DNA of 64,000 nucleotides from Microbacterium wangchenii (GCF_004564355.1 NZ_CP038266.1:3224001-3288000), one strand, 5' to 3'. Positions 25,222 through 33,557 are shown, counted from the stretch's first letter. A program made the numbers and translations. The notes: generated by a model from the letters alone, not told the origin.

Positions 25222-26622
25222 TCACGCGTCCGCGGTCACCCGTCGGTGTGCCCGGCCGCCGAAGTGAAGGTACGTCGGGAGGCCGTCGGCATCGGCCGGG
25301 TTGAAGAAGACCGTCAGCAGTGCTGCGTCGGAGATGGGCAGGTCGAGCAGGAACGAGTCCTCCCGGGCGACCGGCTGCAGGGGCAGGTCGACCATCGGAG
25401 GCCAGCCCTGATCCTGCGCGACGCCGTGAGAGGGCGTCACGGTGGCCAGCAGGCGGCCCTCCTGACCCGCGGAGATCTGCAGGCTCAGCCCTTCGCGCTC
25501 GTACGTGCCGACGTAGCGGCCGACCTCCGCCACTCCCGCATCCTCCAGCGCCGCGGGGTCGGGGCGCGGGCCGACCCCGAGCCGTCGCCCGAACAGCCAG
25601 TCTGCGAGCTCGCGATACATGTTCAGCGCGCTTTCCACGTTGGTCTGCAGGCAGAACCCGAACCGCTGCTCCGGGGCGACGCGCATGAACGCGTTCTGCC
25701 CGATCGAATTGCCGTCGTGGCCGATGACGGGAACATCGCCCCACCGGTCCAGGATCCAGCCCAGGCCCCAGCCTTTTCCGAGCACCGAGTCGTCGACCAG
25801 TTCCACCTGCTGCTCGAGCATGCTCGCGGCAAGCCCGGCGTCCAGCAGCCGCGTGCCATCCGGCGCCACCCCGCCGTCGAGGTGCAGTCGCACGAACTCG
25901 AGGACGTCACCGGCGGAGGCGACGACGGCGGACCCCATAGGGCCGAAGGCACGCCACAGGCCCCACGTCGGGCTCACGATCTGGGTCGCGGGATCCTCGG
26001 GGTCGGGGATGTGGCCCACGGCGGCGGGATGGACGATCGCGTCCTCGGCGAACGACACGGTGTGCTGGAGCCCGAGCGGCGTGAAGATGCGCTCGCGCAG
26101 CGCCTGCTCGAAGCTCATCCCCATCTGGACCTCGACGATCCGGCCCAGGATCGAGTACCCGCTGTTGCTGTAGCTCCAGATCGCCCCGGGCGGCGCGATC
26201 TGCGGCAGCTCGGCGCATCCGGCGACATACGCGGCGAGCGCGTCGTCGCCGCGTCCGGTATCGGTGAAGTGGTCGCCGTCGAAACCACTCGTGTGGGTCA
26301 GCAGGTCGCGCGCGGTCACGGTGTCGCGGGCTCGGGGGTCGGCGACTTCGAAGTCGGGCAGGTAGGTGCGGATGGGGGCGTCGAGGTCGAGGGTCCCCTC
26401 CTCCACCAGCATCATGACCAGCGTCGCGGTGTAGAGCTTGCCGATGGAGCCGGGGAGGAAGAGCGCATCCGGGGTGGTCGCCTGCCCCGTCCGCAGGCTG
26501 AGCACGCCGGTGGCGACTTCGGTGACCGAATCGCCATCCAGGACGGCCAGCTGCGCGCCGGGGACGTCGTGCTTCGTGATCAATTCGGCGAGCTTCTGCT
26601 CCAGTTCCTCCGACGCGAACAT
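25222..26622 (-). CDS. Serine hydrolase, beta-lactamase/class C fold (EstB/DD-peptidase-like)
   Basis: A 466-residue serine hydrolase of the Beta-lactamase (PF00144) family. The active-site set is SIGK near residue 63 (SxxK), YSNSGY near 152 (YxN) and GHDG near 307 in place of KTG; DLLTHTSGF is the usual family landmark. A C-terminal domain of about 110 residues follows. There is no signal peptide, so a cytosolic esterase or amidase is likelier than a wall enzyme. AAGGAGG at 7 nt fixes the start at the second ATG, since the first ATG overlaps that ribosome site. It is divergent from a TetR gene across twin palindromes. Confidence 0.9.
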   Translation of the reverse strand: MFASEELEQKLAELITKHDVPGAQLAVLDGDSVTEVATGVLSLRTGQATTPDALFLPGSIGKLYTATLVMMLVEEGTLDLDAPIRTYLPDFEVADPRARDTVTARDLLTHTSGFDGDHFTDTGRGDDALAAYVAGCAELPQIAPPGAIWSYSNSGYSILGRIVEVQMGMSFEQALRERIFTPLGLQHTVSFAEDAIVHPAAVGHIPDPEDPATQIVSPTWGLWRAFGPMGSAVVASAGDVLEFVRLHLDGGVAPDGTRLLDAGLAASMLEQQVELVDDSVLGKGWGLGWILDRWGDVPVIGHDGNSIGQNAFMRVAPEQRFGFCLQTNVESALNMYRELADWLFGRRLGVGPRPDPAALEDAGVAEVGRYVGTYEREGLSLQISAGQEGRLLATVTPSHGVAQDQGWPPMVDLPLQPVAREDSFLLDLPISDAALLTVFFNPADADGLPTYLHFGGRAHRRVTADA

Positions 26623-26643
26623 CCCGTCCTCCTTCATTGCTCG

Positions 26644-26679
26644 ACCTACAGTGTAGGTAAGAATACCTACACTGTAGGT
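26644..26679. promoter_or_regulatory. Two tandem TetR-type operators
   Basis: ACCTACA-G-TGTAGGT (26644-26658) and ACCTACA-C-TGTAGGT (26665-26679) are perfect 7-bp-arm palindromes whose centres are 21 bp apart, two helix turns. The second is flanked by one more matching T/A pair. They fill the 86-bp gap between the divergent serine hydrolase and TetR genes, so binding by two TetR dimers on one DNA face is likely. Confidence 0.8.
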
Positions 26680-26690
26680 ATCGCTGTCAA
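26660..26690 (-). promoter_or_regulatory. Predicted promoter of the serine hydrolase gene
   Basis: On the minus strand a consensus TTGACA (26685-26690) is followed after 19 bp by TATTCT (26660-26665), or after 17 bp by GGTATT. The second operator lies between the two hexamers, so bound TetR would block polymerase. Confidence 0.5.
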
Positions 26691-26708
26691 GAGCGTTATG
26701 CTCGTCCG

Positions 26709-27326
26709 GTGGCGGCCCTGACGCGAAGACGCATCCTCGAGTGCGCGGTCGCCATCGCCGACCGCGACGGGCTGGATGCCGTGACCCTGCGCCGGATCGC
26801 CGGCGAGCTGGGGGTGCACGTCACGTCGCTGTACAACCACGTGGAGACGCGCGACGCCATCACCGACGGGATCGTCGAGCTCCTCCTCGACCAAGCCCAC
26901 CTCCCCGTCACCCCGGTGGACTGGGAGGAGTGGGTCCGCACGTTCTTCGCCGCGATGAGTGCTCTGGCCATCCAGCATCCGGGTGCGTTCGCCGCGCTTT
27001 CCCGCCGACCCGTGCAGGGGGCGCGGGCCGCCGCGTCGTTCGAGATCGCGATGGCGGCCTTCGCGCGGGCGGGACTGTCCGCGGGCGAGGCCTACAGCGC
27101 CGTGAAAGCCGCCGTCTTCCCCGCGCTCGTGGTGGGGGCCGAGCGCAGCATGAGCGCCCGGGGCGAGCTCCCCGAGACGGTCATGGAAGACCTCCCGCCC
27201 GAGAGCTTCCCTCAGTTCCACGCACTCGAGGATTACGACCCCACCCTGGCGTGGGCGTTCAGCCTCGAAACCCTGGTGGCGGGGCTGCGAGCGCAGATCT
27301 CGGATCGCGCGAGCACCGCCCGATAG
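26709..27326 (+). CDS. TetR family transcriptional regulator
   Basis: A 205-residue TetR protein, opening with RRRILECAVAIADRDGL and the helix-turn-helix VTLRRIAGELGVHVTSLYNH (about residues 22-41), followed by a TetR_C-type ligand domain. It starts with GTG and lacks a convincing ribosome site; TTATGC ends 8 bp before the GTG, so the transcript may begin at the start codon (leaderless). It should bind the twin palindromes just upstream and control both itself and the divergent serine hydrolase. Confidence 0.88.
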   Translation: MAALTRRRILECAVAIADRDGLDAVTLRRIAGELGVHVTSLYNHVETRDAITDGIVELLLDQAHLPVTPVDWEEWVRTFFAAMSALAIQHPGAFAALSRRPVQGARAAASFEIAMAAFARAGLSAGEAYSAVKAAVFPALVVGAERSMSARGELPETVMEDLPPESFPQFHALEDYDPTLAWAFSLETLVAGLRAQISDRASTAR

Positions 27327-27338
27327 GACGGTCCCGGC

Positions 27339-27509
27339 TCAGCCGGCGTGCGGGCCGTGGTCCTCGGTATCCGGTTCGGCGCGGAGAAGATCGGCGATCT
27401 CCTCCTCCGGCCGCGGCGCCTCCGTCTCATCCGCCTCGAGCTCGGGGATCGTCGGCTCATCAGGGCCCGGAACATGCTCCTGGGACGAGTGCTCGGGGTG
27501 GGAAGACAT
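27339..27509 (-). CDS. Small acidic hypothetical protein (56 aa)
   Basis: A 56-residue, strongly acidic protein without hydrophobic segments: MSSHPEHSSQEHVPGPDEP at the start, then a run rich in Glu, Asp and Pro (ELEADETEAPRPEEE) and a His-containing tail. GAAGGGCC precedes the ATG. GC-rich third positions hold across the frame, which supports coding. It lies between a convergent TetR gene and the glycosyltransferase gene. I know no function; a disordered cytosolic protein is all that can be said. Confidence 0.6.
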   Translation of the reverse strand: MSSHPEHSSQEHVPGPDEPTIPELEADETEAPRPEEEIADLLRAEPDTEDHGPHAG

Positions 27510-27560
27510 GGCGGGCCCTTCGGTCGACGACCTCCACAGCGTATGCCCGACCCCGCCTCC

Positions 27561-28520
27561 TCACGTCAGGCGGCGCGTCGTGAGGAGGTGCTGGAGGATG
27601 GACTCGGTCGGAACGGATGCCGGATCGTACTTGTAGCTCAGCTTCTGCACGATCGAGATCTCGTCGATCACGCCTGCCACCTCCGGCGACCAGGGCTGCA
27701 TCATGCTCAGCTGCAGCACGTGACTGGCGGCGCTCGAGAGATGGCCGGCTTCGGACCACTGCCCGCGGAACTCGGGGATCAGCGCCCGCAGGGCTTCGAA
27801 GATCCGGTGGTAGAGGAAGTAGTCGGGCAGATCGTCCCGCTCCGCCCACCACATCTCCAGCGCCGCGCGCTGCAGCCGGATGACGAGGGAACCGGGAGTG
27901 GCCGCGATGAACCAGTTGCCGATCTGTCCTGTGGTCCAGCGCGGATACAGCACGCCCGCGTCCAGGAACGGCCGGATGACCTCGCCCAGCGGGCGGGGCA
28001 CCCAGCACGTCGCATCCACCCAGATCCCGCCGTGACGCTCGAGGAGGGCAGCCCTGACGTAATCGGCGAAGTGGGCGGGGCGGTCGTGCTCGAGCACCGA
28101 CTGGACGCGCGGCGGAATATCGATCAGCTCGCGCACACTCCCCGCATCCAGCAGGCGAACGTCGGCATGCACACGCTGGAGTTGGGCGACGCATGCGCGG
28201 ACGAGGTCGGGAGCGTCGTCCACGCCGGTGTTCCAGTACGAGTACACCGGAAGCGGCACGTCGCGGGCACGGGCGCCTTCTTCGGCGGCCAGTCGTCTCC
28301 CGAGGGCCGAGCTTCCGCGTCCGGCCGGCAGGCGCGCGGTACGGCGGAGTTCATCCGTGCGCTCGCGGAAGAACTCGGTGACGGCGCGGCTCCCCCGCCG
28401 GGCCGCGGCGGGGTCCACGGCGTCCTTGAACTTCTCGACGCGTGCGAGCTGTGCCGCGAGGCCTGCGAGGAAGGACGGGGCGCCGTCCTCCGCCGCACCG
28501 GGGCGGACGAGGTGGGCCAT
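27561..28520 (-). CDS. Capsular polysaccharide synthesis-type glycosyltransferase
   Basis: A 319-residue protein resembling the Caps_synth/OCH1-like sugar-transferase group. VPLPVYSYWNTGVDDAPDLV near residue 90 and FADYVRAALLERHGGIWVDATCW near 150-172 match the conserved core, in which a D-x-[DT] motif (here VDAT) binds the metal and nucleotide sugar. No membrane segments are visible, so it would act at the inner face of the membrane. It stands alone, with no other polysaccharide genes in the window; a repeat-rich non-coding stretch lies upstream. Acceptor and donor are unknown. Confidence 0.82.
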   Translation of the reverse strand: MAHLVRPGAAEDGAPSFLAGLAAQLARVEKFKDAVDPAAARRGSRAVTEFFRERTDELRRTARLPAGRGSSALGRRLAAEEGARARDVPLPVYSYWNTGVDDAPDLVRACVAQLQRVHADVRLLDAGSVRELIDIPPRVQSVLEHDRPAHFADYVRAALLERHGGIWVDATCWVPRPLGEVIRPFLDAGVLYPRWTTGQIGNWFIAATPGSLVIRLQRAALEMWWAERDDLPDYFLYHRIFEALRALIPEFRGQWSEAGHLSSAASHVLQLSMMQPWSPEVAGVIDEISIVQKLSYKYDPASVPTESILQHLLTTRRLT

Positions 28521-28667
28521 GGTTCAGTGTTCCACGTGATCGGTGCCGCGCGACGGCGACGGCAGGTGCGTCGCTCTGCCGATCGCCCTGACGGTGCAGT
28601 GGATCTCCCATCCCAGGCGCACCGGCCCGCCGACCGCTTGTCCGCCGCCGCTTCCGCGTTCGCCCGC

Positions 28668-28751
28668 GCCCGAACTCCTCAAGACGGGCACGGAAATGGC
28701 GTCAACACCGGCTGCAACCGGTTCCCGGGGCTGGTTTTGCGGAGTTCGGGC
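28668..28751. repeat. Inverted-repeat unit 1 (84 bp)
   Basis: Arms GCCCGAACTCCTCAA and TTGCGGAGTTCGGGC pair over 14 of 15 positions, enclosing about 54 bp. The right arm is followed by GGGGGCGCGCCCGG, a further short palindrome shared with unit 2. The structure is that of a REP/BIME- or MITE-like intergenic element. Confidence 0.7.
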
Positions 28752-28850
28752 GGGGGCGCGCCCGGTCGCGGTTCCGCAGAGCTGGCGGACGCGGGCATCC
28801 CGCCCGGGCCCGCCGGTGCCGCCCGAGGGTCGGGTTGCCGCCTCCGCCTG

Positions 28851-28933
28851 ACCCGAACTCCTCAAGTCGGCCGCAGAATCGCCCGAACGCCGTGTACAAC
28901 AGGTTCGCGGGGGCGGTTTTGCGGAGTTCGGGC
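28851..28933. repeat. Inverted-repeat unit 2 (83 bp)
   Basis: Same arms as unit 1 (ACCCGAACTCCTCAAG at left, TTTTGCGGAGTTCGGGC at right) in the same orientation, starting 183 bp after unit 1. The arms and the right flank GGGGCCGCGCCCGG are conserved while the centre differs, as expected of mobile or folded RNA/DNA elements under structural constraint. Confidence 0.7.
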
Positions 28934-29064
28934 GGGGCCGCGCCCGGACCAGGCAGCAGACGCCGCGAACCTTCCGGCGCTGTTCCTGCCGGCGCTGCCT
29001 GCCCGCGCGAAGCCGGCACCGACTCCCCACCACCGGCACACAGCACCGTGCTGAGTCGGGTGAT

Positions 29065-29496
29065 TCAAAGGAGCTGATCCGGGGTGATGCGAGCCTCGGG
29101 GCGCCGCGGCGGCAGGACCAGGAGGAGCCCGAGGACGGCGCTGAGTCCGAGGCTGATGATGTTCCCGATGACGTCCAGCGCGGAGCCCTCCAGGTGCACC
29201 AGGTGATAGCCGAAGTGCAGGATCCCGAACACCGCCCACGCGACGCCGGCAACCCGGCCCGGAAGGGCACTGCGATGGACGATCGCGAGCACGCTCACTG
29301 CTGTCAGGGCGAGGTAGAAGCTCCCCACGTCGCGGATGAGGTGCTCGTTGTAGGGGCCGTCGACGTCGATCCAGTGCAGGCCGAAGCCGGGGAACGACGC
29401 ATAGAACTCGGTCGGGAAGAACTGCGCCCAGATTCCGGCGTACAGCCCGAGGACCACGGTGAAGGCCAGCAGAACGCGGCGGAAAGGTGTGTTCAC
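29065..29496 (-). CDS. Small four-helix membrane protein (DUF4345-like)
   Basis: A 143-residue membrane protein with four hydrophobic helices: VLLAFTVVLGLYAGIWAQF, a second after RDVGSFYLALTAVSVLAIV, VAGVAWAVFGILHFGYH and NIISLGLSAVLGLLLVL. The loops FPTEFYASFPGFG and VDGPYNEHLIRDVG look conserved and resemble small proteins related to DUF4345. A GTG start after GGTGGAT was chosen; the frame is open further but loses hydrophobic character. Divergent from the DUF2255 gene. No function is known. Confidence 0.7.
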   Translation of the reverse strand: MNTPFRRVLLAFTVVLGLYAGIWAQFFPTEFYASFPGFGLHWIDVDGPYNEHLIRDVGSFYLALTAVSVLAIVHRSALPGRVAGVAWAVFGILHFGYHLVHLEGSALDVIGNIISLGLSAVLGLLLVLPPRRPEARITPDQLL

Positions 29497-29638
29497 ATCC
29501 ACCAGACGACGCAGCGCCGGGAAACGTGAGGTGGGAACGGACCCTGCCGCGATCGTGGAACGCCGCCTACCGTCAAGGACATGGATCAGAGCGGCGACGC
29601 CGCCGGCGGCGGCGGCGGCGGCGAGGAGAGAAGATCCG

Positions 29639-30004
29639 ATGAACGAGTGGACCGCCGAGGAGCTTCGCCGGCTCGACAGGATCGGCGAAGTGCGCGTCGC
29701 CGGCCGCCACGCCGATGGCACGTCGCGGACTCCCGTGATCGTCTGGCACGTGGTGGTGGACGGCCAGCTGTATCTGCGCTCGGTGAAAGGTCCGCGGGGC
29801 CAGTGGTTCCAGGGCGCCACGAAGTACTTCGACGGATTCCTCAGCTGGGATGGTCACACACGGCCGGTGGCCTTCACACTCGACTCCTCGCACGACGTCG
29901 CGATCGATGCCGCGTACGCCGCCAAGTACGGCAACGGGTCTGCGACCCGGGCGATCACCACGGCACTTGCGAAGCAGACCACCCTGCGCGTGAACCCCCG
30001 TTGA
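29639..30004 (+). CDS. DUF2255 family protein
   Basis: A 121-residue protein of the DUF2255 family, related in fold to flavin/F420-type nitroreductases. EELRRLDRIGEVRVAGRH, TPVIVWHVVVDGQLYLRSV and GPRGQWFQGATKY follow the family pattern. GGAGAGAAG precedes the ATG, and a (GGC)n-rich stretch lies just upstream. Its last 50 bp overlap the end of the convergent gene on the other strand. The cofactor and substrate are not established for the family. Confidence 0.85.
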   Translation: MNEWTAEELRRLDRIGEVRVAGRHADGTSRTPVIVWHVVVDGQLYLRSVKGPRGQWFQGATKYFDGFLSWDGHTRPVAFTLDSSHDVAIDAAYAAKYGNGSATRAITTALAKQTTLRVNPR

Positions 30005-31133
30005 CGCGGGCCGGCCCCCATCCACCACCACCGTCGAGTCGGATCCACTGCTGACGGGGCTGGCTCCATTCGCGTGCGACGTCGGTGAGCCAGATGGTGG
30101 AGTCAGGACCCCACCCGGCGATGACCGTGGCGTATTCACTGTCGATTTCAATGAGCTTCGTCGCCGAGGAAAGGTACCCCAGGGTCGTGAGGTGGGCGGC
30201 GTCCCATTGCTGCGCCACCCGCTCCCAGTCAGGGATGAGCCACCTGCCGTCACGCCCGGTGACGCGGAACCAGTCGTGGCGACGGGACGCGGTCACCTCC
30301 ATCGGATAGTCGCGGCACAGATCCGCCCAGTCGTCGGCGGAGCCGATTTCGAGCACCCGTCCTGCTCCGCGTACCGGGATGACGGTCGCGACCTCCCACC
30401 CGAGGGAGTCCTCCACCAGTTCGAGTGCATCCCGTACCTGTGCGCGAGTTTGCAGAAGCTGCTGCGGGATCGACCACCACGTCCCGGACCAGTTGGCGTG
30501 CGGGTCTGACGGGCGCTCTCGTGCCGACCTCTCCTCCTCCTCGCCCTGCTCTCTCGTCCACCGGGAGAGAACTGCGGACGGATCGCCTTCGATCGGCATT
30601 CTGTCCGAGGCGACGCGCCAGTCCACCGCCCACTGCGCCCTCGCGGACGGCGCCGTCATGTCTGGCATCACCGCGACCAGGCGGGCGGCGACCCGTGACA
30701 GCGACTGCCGCACGACCGGCAGGGAGGCGACCCTGTCCGCACCATCGGGCTCCTGCCAGTAGAGAGCGAAGTCCACCGTTTCGCACATCGCCTCTCGGAC
30801 AGTGGCTTCCGACACGGAGTCCATATCTGCATGCCGGATGAGGTCAGCGACTTCGGCATCCGCGGAAGGGCGGACTTCGACATCCTCGGCGCCCCCGGCA
30901 CGGAGGAGGAGTGTCCCGGGATGGGGGTCCAGTTCATGCCCGAGCCGGAACACCGCGGTGCCCACCGCCTCATTGGTCCGGCACAGGTAGCCGAGGCACA
31001 GTCGGCGCCCCCGTGGCCCGCGCAACAGTTCCTCGGAGATGTCCATGTCGAAGCCAGCTTGGTCCACTGCGCACGCACGCGCGAGCCCGCCGGGCTTTCG
31101 CGGCGGAGGCATTCCGGACGGGGTGCTGTTCAT
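29955..31133 (-). CDS. Hypothetical protein, actinobacterial, unknown function
   Basis: A 392-residue soluble protein with no family I recognise. The N-terminal block AVDQAGFDMDISEELLRGP followed by RGRRLCLGYL looks conserved; then a long alpha/beta region with many Trp residues (ANWSGTWWSIP, DDWADLCRDYP, GRWLIPDWERVAQQWDAAH) and a C-terminal segment YATVIAGWGPDSTIWLTDVA. The ATG at the upper coordinate has only a weak ribosome site; a Met 29 codons later is an alternative, but the conserved-looking AVDQAGFD block argues for the longer form. The stop lies 50 bp inside the convergent DUF2255 gene, so one of the two ends may be mis-set or the mRNAs overlap. Confidence 0.65.
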   Translation of the reverse strand: MNSTPSGMPPPRKPGGLARACAVDQAGFDMDISEELLRGPRGRRLCLGYLCRTNEAVGTAVFRLGHELDPHPGTLLLRAGGAEDVEVRPSADAEVADLIRHADMDSVSEATVREAMCETVDFALYWQEPDGADRVASLPVVRQSLSRVAARLVAVMPDMTAPSARAQWAVDWRVASDRMPIEGDPSAVLSRWTREQGEEEERSARERPSDPHANWSGTWWSIPQQLLQTRAQVRDALELVEDSLGWEVATVIPVRGAGRVLEIGSADDWADLCRDYPMEVTASRRHDWFRVTGRDGRWLIPDWERVAQQWDAAHLTTLGYLSSATKLIEIDSEYATVIAGWGPDSTIWLTDVAREWSQPRQQWIRLDGGGGWGPARVNGGSRAGWSASQVPW

Positions 31134-31251
31134 CCTGGAGCAGCGAACCACCGACCTCGCGTTCAGCGACGTGATCCTCCCAGCCGACGGCGTGCTCGAT
31201 GATGGCGTCGTTATCCTGAGCTGATCGCTGACTGCCAGGGAAGAAGGCCGA

Positions 31252-32055
31252 GTGGACCTGCACCGGGTTCTCCCCGAGCTGCGACAGCCGATGAAGCGCG
31301 CGCAGGTCTCAGCGCCGCGCTGGCTGGTGCGGACGGCCGTGAGACTGATGCCGGTGCCGAAGTCGGATGCCGTGCGCGTGACGAAAGCCCGCACCGGACG
31401 CGTCCGGCTCCGTGTGTACATTCCTGGGGGCGAGCGGAGCGGCGTGGGGTTGCTATGGGTGCACGGCGGCGGCCTGCTCTTCGGCGACGCGAAGCAGGAC
31501 GAGTCTCTGTGCCTGTCCACGGCGGAGCGGCTGGGGATCGTGATCGTGTCAGCGAACTACCGGTTCGCTCCCGAGCACCCTTTCCCCGCCGCGCACGAGG
31601 ACGTCCTGGCGGCATGGGACTGGTTCCTCGAGCACGCGGAAGAGCTCGGCGTCGATCCTGACCGCATCGTCGTCGGGGGCGAGAGCGCCGGGGCAGGGCT
31701 CGCGGCGGCCCTGGCGCACCGCATCCACGACGACGAAGCCAACCGCGAGGGCTGGGCGGGGTACCTCGGCACTGCGCCAGGTGAAGAGACGGTGCCACCG
31801 CACGCGGTTCCTGCCCGTCGCACCGACCTTGGGGGGCTGCCGCCGACCTTCATCACGTGGGGGGACATCGAGCTGTTCGCCGATGAAGACCGGGCCTACG
31901 CCGAGGCCCTCCGCCTGGCAGGCGTGCCGGTGACGACCGACGTCGTCAAGGGTGCACCGCACGGCTTCGAGAACTGGGCGAAGGACACGCCCACAGCCCG
32001 CGCCCTTCTCGGCCGCGCGCAGGAGTGGCTGCGGAGTACGACCCGACGACGATAG
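31252..32055 (+). CDS. HSL-family alpha/beta hydrolase (esterase) with internal deletion
   Basis: A 267-residue hormone-sensitive-lipase-type esterase. HGGGLLFGD near residue 70 is the oxyanion motif, VVGGESAGAGLA near 142 holds the nucleophile Ser, WGDIELFADED near 203 the Asp and GAPHGFENW near 233 the His. Family members are usually 300-320 residues; here LAHRIHDDEA runs straight into NREGWAGYLG, skipping about 40 residues that normally include the YPMLDD strand and the following helix. The frame is kept and all catalytic residues remain, so it may be a shortened but possibly inactive enzyme. GTG start with GAAGGCCGA upstream. Confidence 0.8.
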   Translation: MDLHRVLPELRQPMKRAQVSAPRWLVRTAVRLMPVPKSDAVRVTKARTGRVRLRVYIPGGERSGVGLLWVHGGGLLFGDAKQDESLCLSTAERLGIVIVSANYRFAPEHPFPAAHEDVLAAWDWFLEHAEELGVDPDRIVVGGESAGAGLAAALAHRIHDDEANREGWAGYLGTAPGEETVPPHAVPARRTDLGGLPPTFITWGDIELFADEDRAYAEALRLAGVPVTTDVVKGAPHGFENWAKDTPTARALLGRAQEWLRSTTRRR

Positions 32056-32091
32056 AGCGTGGCGACGTCGAAGTCGCCCCCGGACGCAGAA

Positions 32092-33039
32092 CTACCTCTC
32101 CGCGGACGAGCCGAGGTTGTCCGCGGCGACGGCCGTCCGGAAGGGCACCAGGAATCGGATGAGCGCGTCAGCGAGGTCATCCGGTGCTTCCTCGGCCATG
32201 TGGTGGCCGGAGTCGATGCCGTGACCGGTGACCTCGTCGGCCCACGCGCGCCAGATGACCCGCGGATCGCCGTAAAGCTGCTCCAGGTCGTCTCGCAGCG
32301 ACCACAGCACGTGAACGGGCATCGCGAGGCGCCTGCCGGCCGCTCGGTCGGCTTCCTCGTCCGCACGATCGACGGTGAGGCCGGCGCGATAGTCCTCGAG
32401 CATGGCGCGGACGACCTCGGGATCCCGGATCGCTTCCTTCCACTCGGCATGGTTTGCAGCGCCCATCGTCTCCTCATCGCCGACATACCAGGCGTCGGGG
32501 TCGGCGTTGATGACGCGCTCCGGGATCTCCGGCTGGGCGAAGAAGAACCAGTGCCACCATTCGGTTGCGAACCGCGCGTCCGCTCTGCGCAGATGCTCGC
32601 TGATCGGCAGTCCGTCCAGCACGACCAGCCCCTGCACGCGCGCCTCGTGGTCCAGCGCCAGGCGAAGGGCGACGTAGCTCCCTCGGTCATGCCCGATCGC
32701 GATGAACTTCTCGTGACCCAGCCGGCTCATCAGCCGCGCCATGTCGTTCGCGACCGCGCGTTTGGAGTGAGCGGAATGGTCCGCGCGGGGTCGCGGGCCG
32801 ATGGAGCGGCCGTAGCCGCGCAGATCCGGGACGATCACGCTGTACCCGGCCCGAACGAGGAGTGGTGCCACCCTGTGCCACGTGGCCCCCGTACGCGGAT
32901 GCCCGTGCAGAAGCAGCACGGCAGGGCCCTCCCCCGCACGACGTACGCGGAGGGTGGTGTCGCCCACAGGCACATCGCCGATCGTGAATCCATCGAACAC
33001 CGCTCCAGCCTGCCGCACGCCGGGCGCCTCGGGGGTCAC
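32092..33039 (-). CDS. Alpha/beta hydrolase, haloacetate dehalogenase/epoxide hydrolase-like
   Basis: A 315-residue alpha/beta hydrolase with an Asp nucleophile in IAIGHDRGSYVALRL near residue 114, the HGHPRTG loop near 45 and a His in IDSGHHMAEE near 283. The cap segment EWWHWFFFAQPEIPERV matches fluoroacetate dehalogenase-like proteins, which hydrolyse carbon-halogen bonds through an aspartyl ester; however the second Arg of the DRGxR carboxylate clamp is not seen (DRGSYV), so another substrate such as an epoxide is possible. The GTG start overlaps the DUF1877 stop by 4 nt; a GTG 13 codons later with GGAG upstream is an alternative. Confidence 0.82.
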   Translation of the reverse strand: MTPEAPGVRQAGAVFDGFTIGDVPVGDTTLRVRRAGEGPAVLLLHGHPRTGATWHRVAPLLVRAGYSVIVPDLRGYGRSIGPRPRADHSAHSKRAVANDMARLMSRLGHEKFIAIGHDRGSYVALRLALDHEARVQGLVVLDGLPISEHLRRADARFATEWWHWFFFAQPEIPERVINADPDAWYVGDEETMGAANHAEWKEAIRDPEVVRAMLEDYRAGLTVDRADEEADRAAGRRLAMPVHVLWSLRDDLEQLYGDPRVIWRAWADEVTGHGIDSGHHMAEEAPDDLADALIRFLVPFRTAVAADNLGSSAER

Positions 33040-33557
33040 CCGATGAGATAGACCATTCCGCGACCGTCCGCCGCGAGCGACTCGACGAACTCCTGCGCCC
33101 GTCGGAGATAGTCGAGGACGTAGCGAAGCTCGTCCTCATCGTCCGCTCCGTCGTGGCTGCTCCATGTACCGGCCCACGCTCGCACCCGAGACTCGTCGAT
33201 GGCACTGAGCTGGTCACGGATCGAGGGCACCTCCTCCGGGAGGATCGTCCGGACCCACGGGTCCCGCCCCAGGTCGTGCATCGTGACATGTCCCTCGAAC
33301 ATGCGGTGGCACGAGCCCCCGGCGGGGTCACCGGGAGCTGGGCGCGTGAGTGACTGCAGAGCAGACCAGGCCTTGTCGAGGTAGAGCATGTCGCGCTTCG
33401 GCGGGACCTGCTCGAACGTTGCGACGCTCAGGGACGCGTGAGGCTCCAAGCCCCACGCGTCGGCGAGCGGATCGCTGGAGAGGATGCTGTGTGGATCATC
33501 GACCGCCTGCTGAGCGAGGGCGGTGTCAAAGGCGTATGCGTAGTAGCGGATTCCCAT
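33036..33557 (-). CDS. DUF1877 family protein (YfbM-like)
   Basis: A 173-residue DUF1877 protein. MGIRYYAYAFD starts the family fold, PPKRDMLYLDKAWSALQSL and SCHRMFEGHVTMHDLG match its central block, and DELRYVLDYLRRAQEFV is the C-terminal helix before VYLIG. The ATG at MGIRYY was chosen over an upstream ATG that adds an Arg/Asp-rich stretch. These cytosolic proteins have no known function; some lie beside toxin-immunity or stress genes, but here the neighbour is a dehalogenase-like enzyme with a coupled start. Confidence 0.85.
   Translation of the reverse strand: MGIRYYAYAFDTALAQQAVDDPHSILSSDPLADAWGLEPHASLSVATFEQVPPKRDMLYLDKAWSALQSLTRPAPGDPAGGSCHRMFEGHVTMHDLGRDPWVRTILPEEVPSIRDQLSAIDESRVRAWAGTWSSHDGADDEDELRYVLDYLRRAQEFVESLAADGRGMVYLIG

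Larger units (their letters stand above)
28521..29064. other. 544-bp non-coding stretch with inverted-repeat units
   Basis: Between the glycosyltransferase start and a membrane-protein stop. All reading frames look like shadows (Arg/Pro/Ser-rich). It contains two similar inverted-repeat units, described separately, and GC-rich spacer between them. No promoter with good hexamers was found. Confidence 0.6.

Noticed and set aside
28668..28933. CRISPR array
   Set aside because: Only two repeats, each an inverted repeat with variable interior, no regular spacer length and no cas genes.
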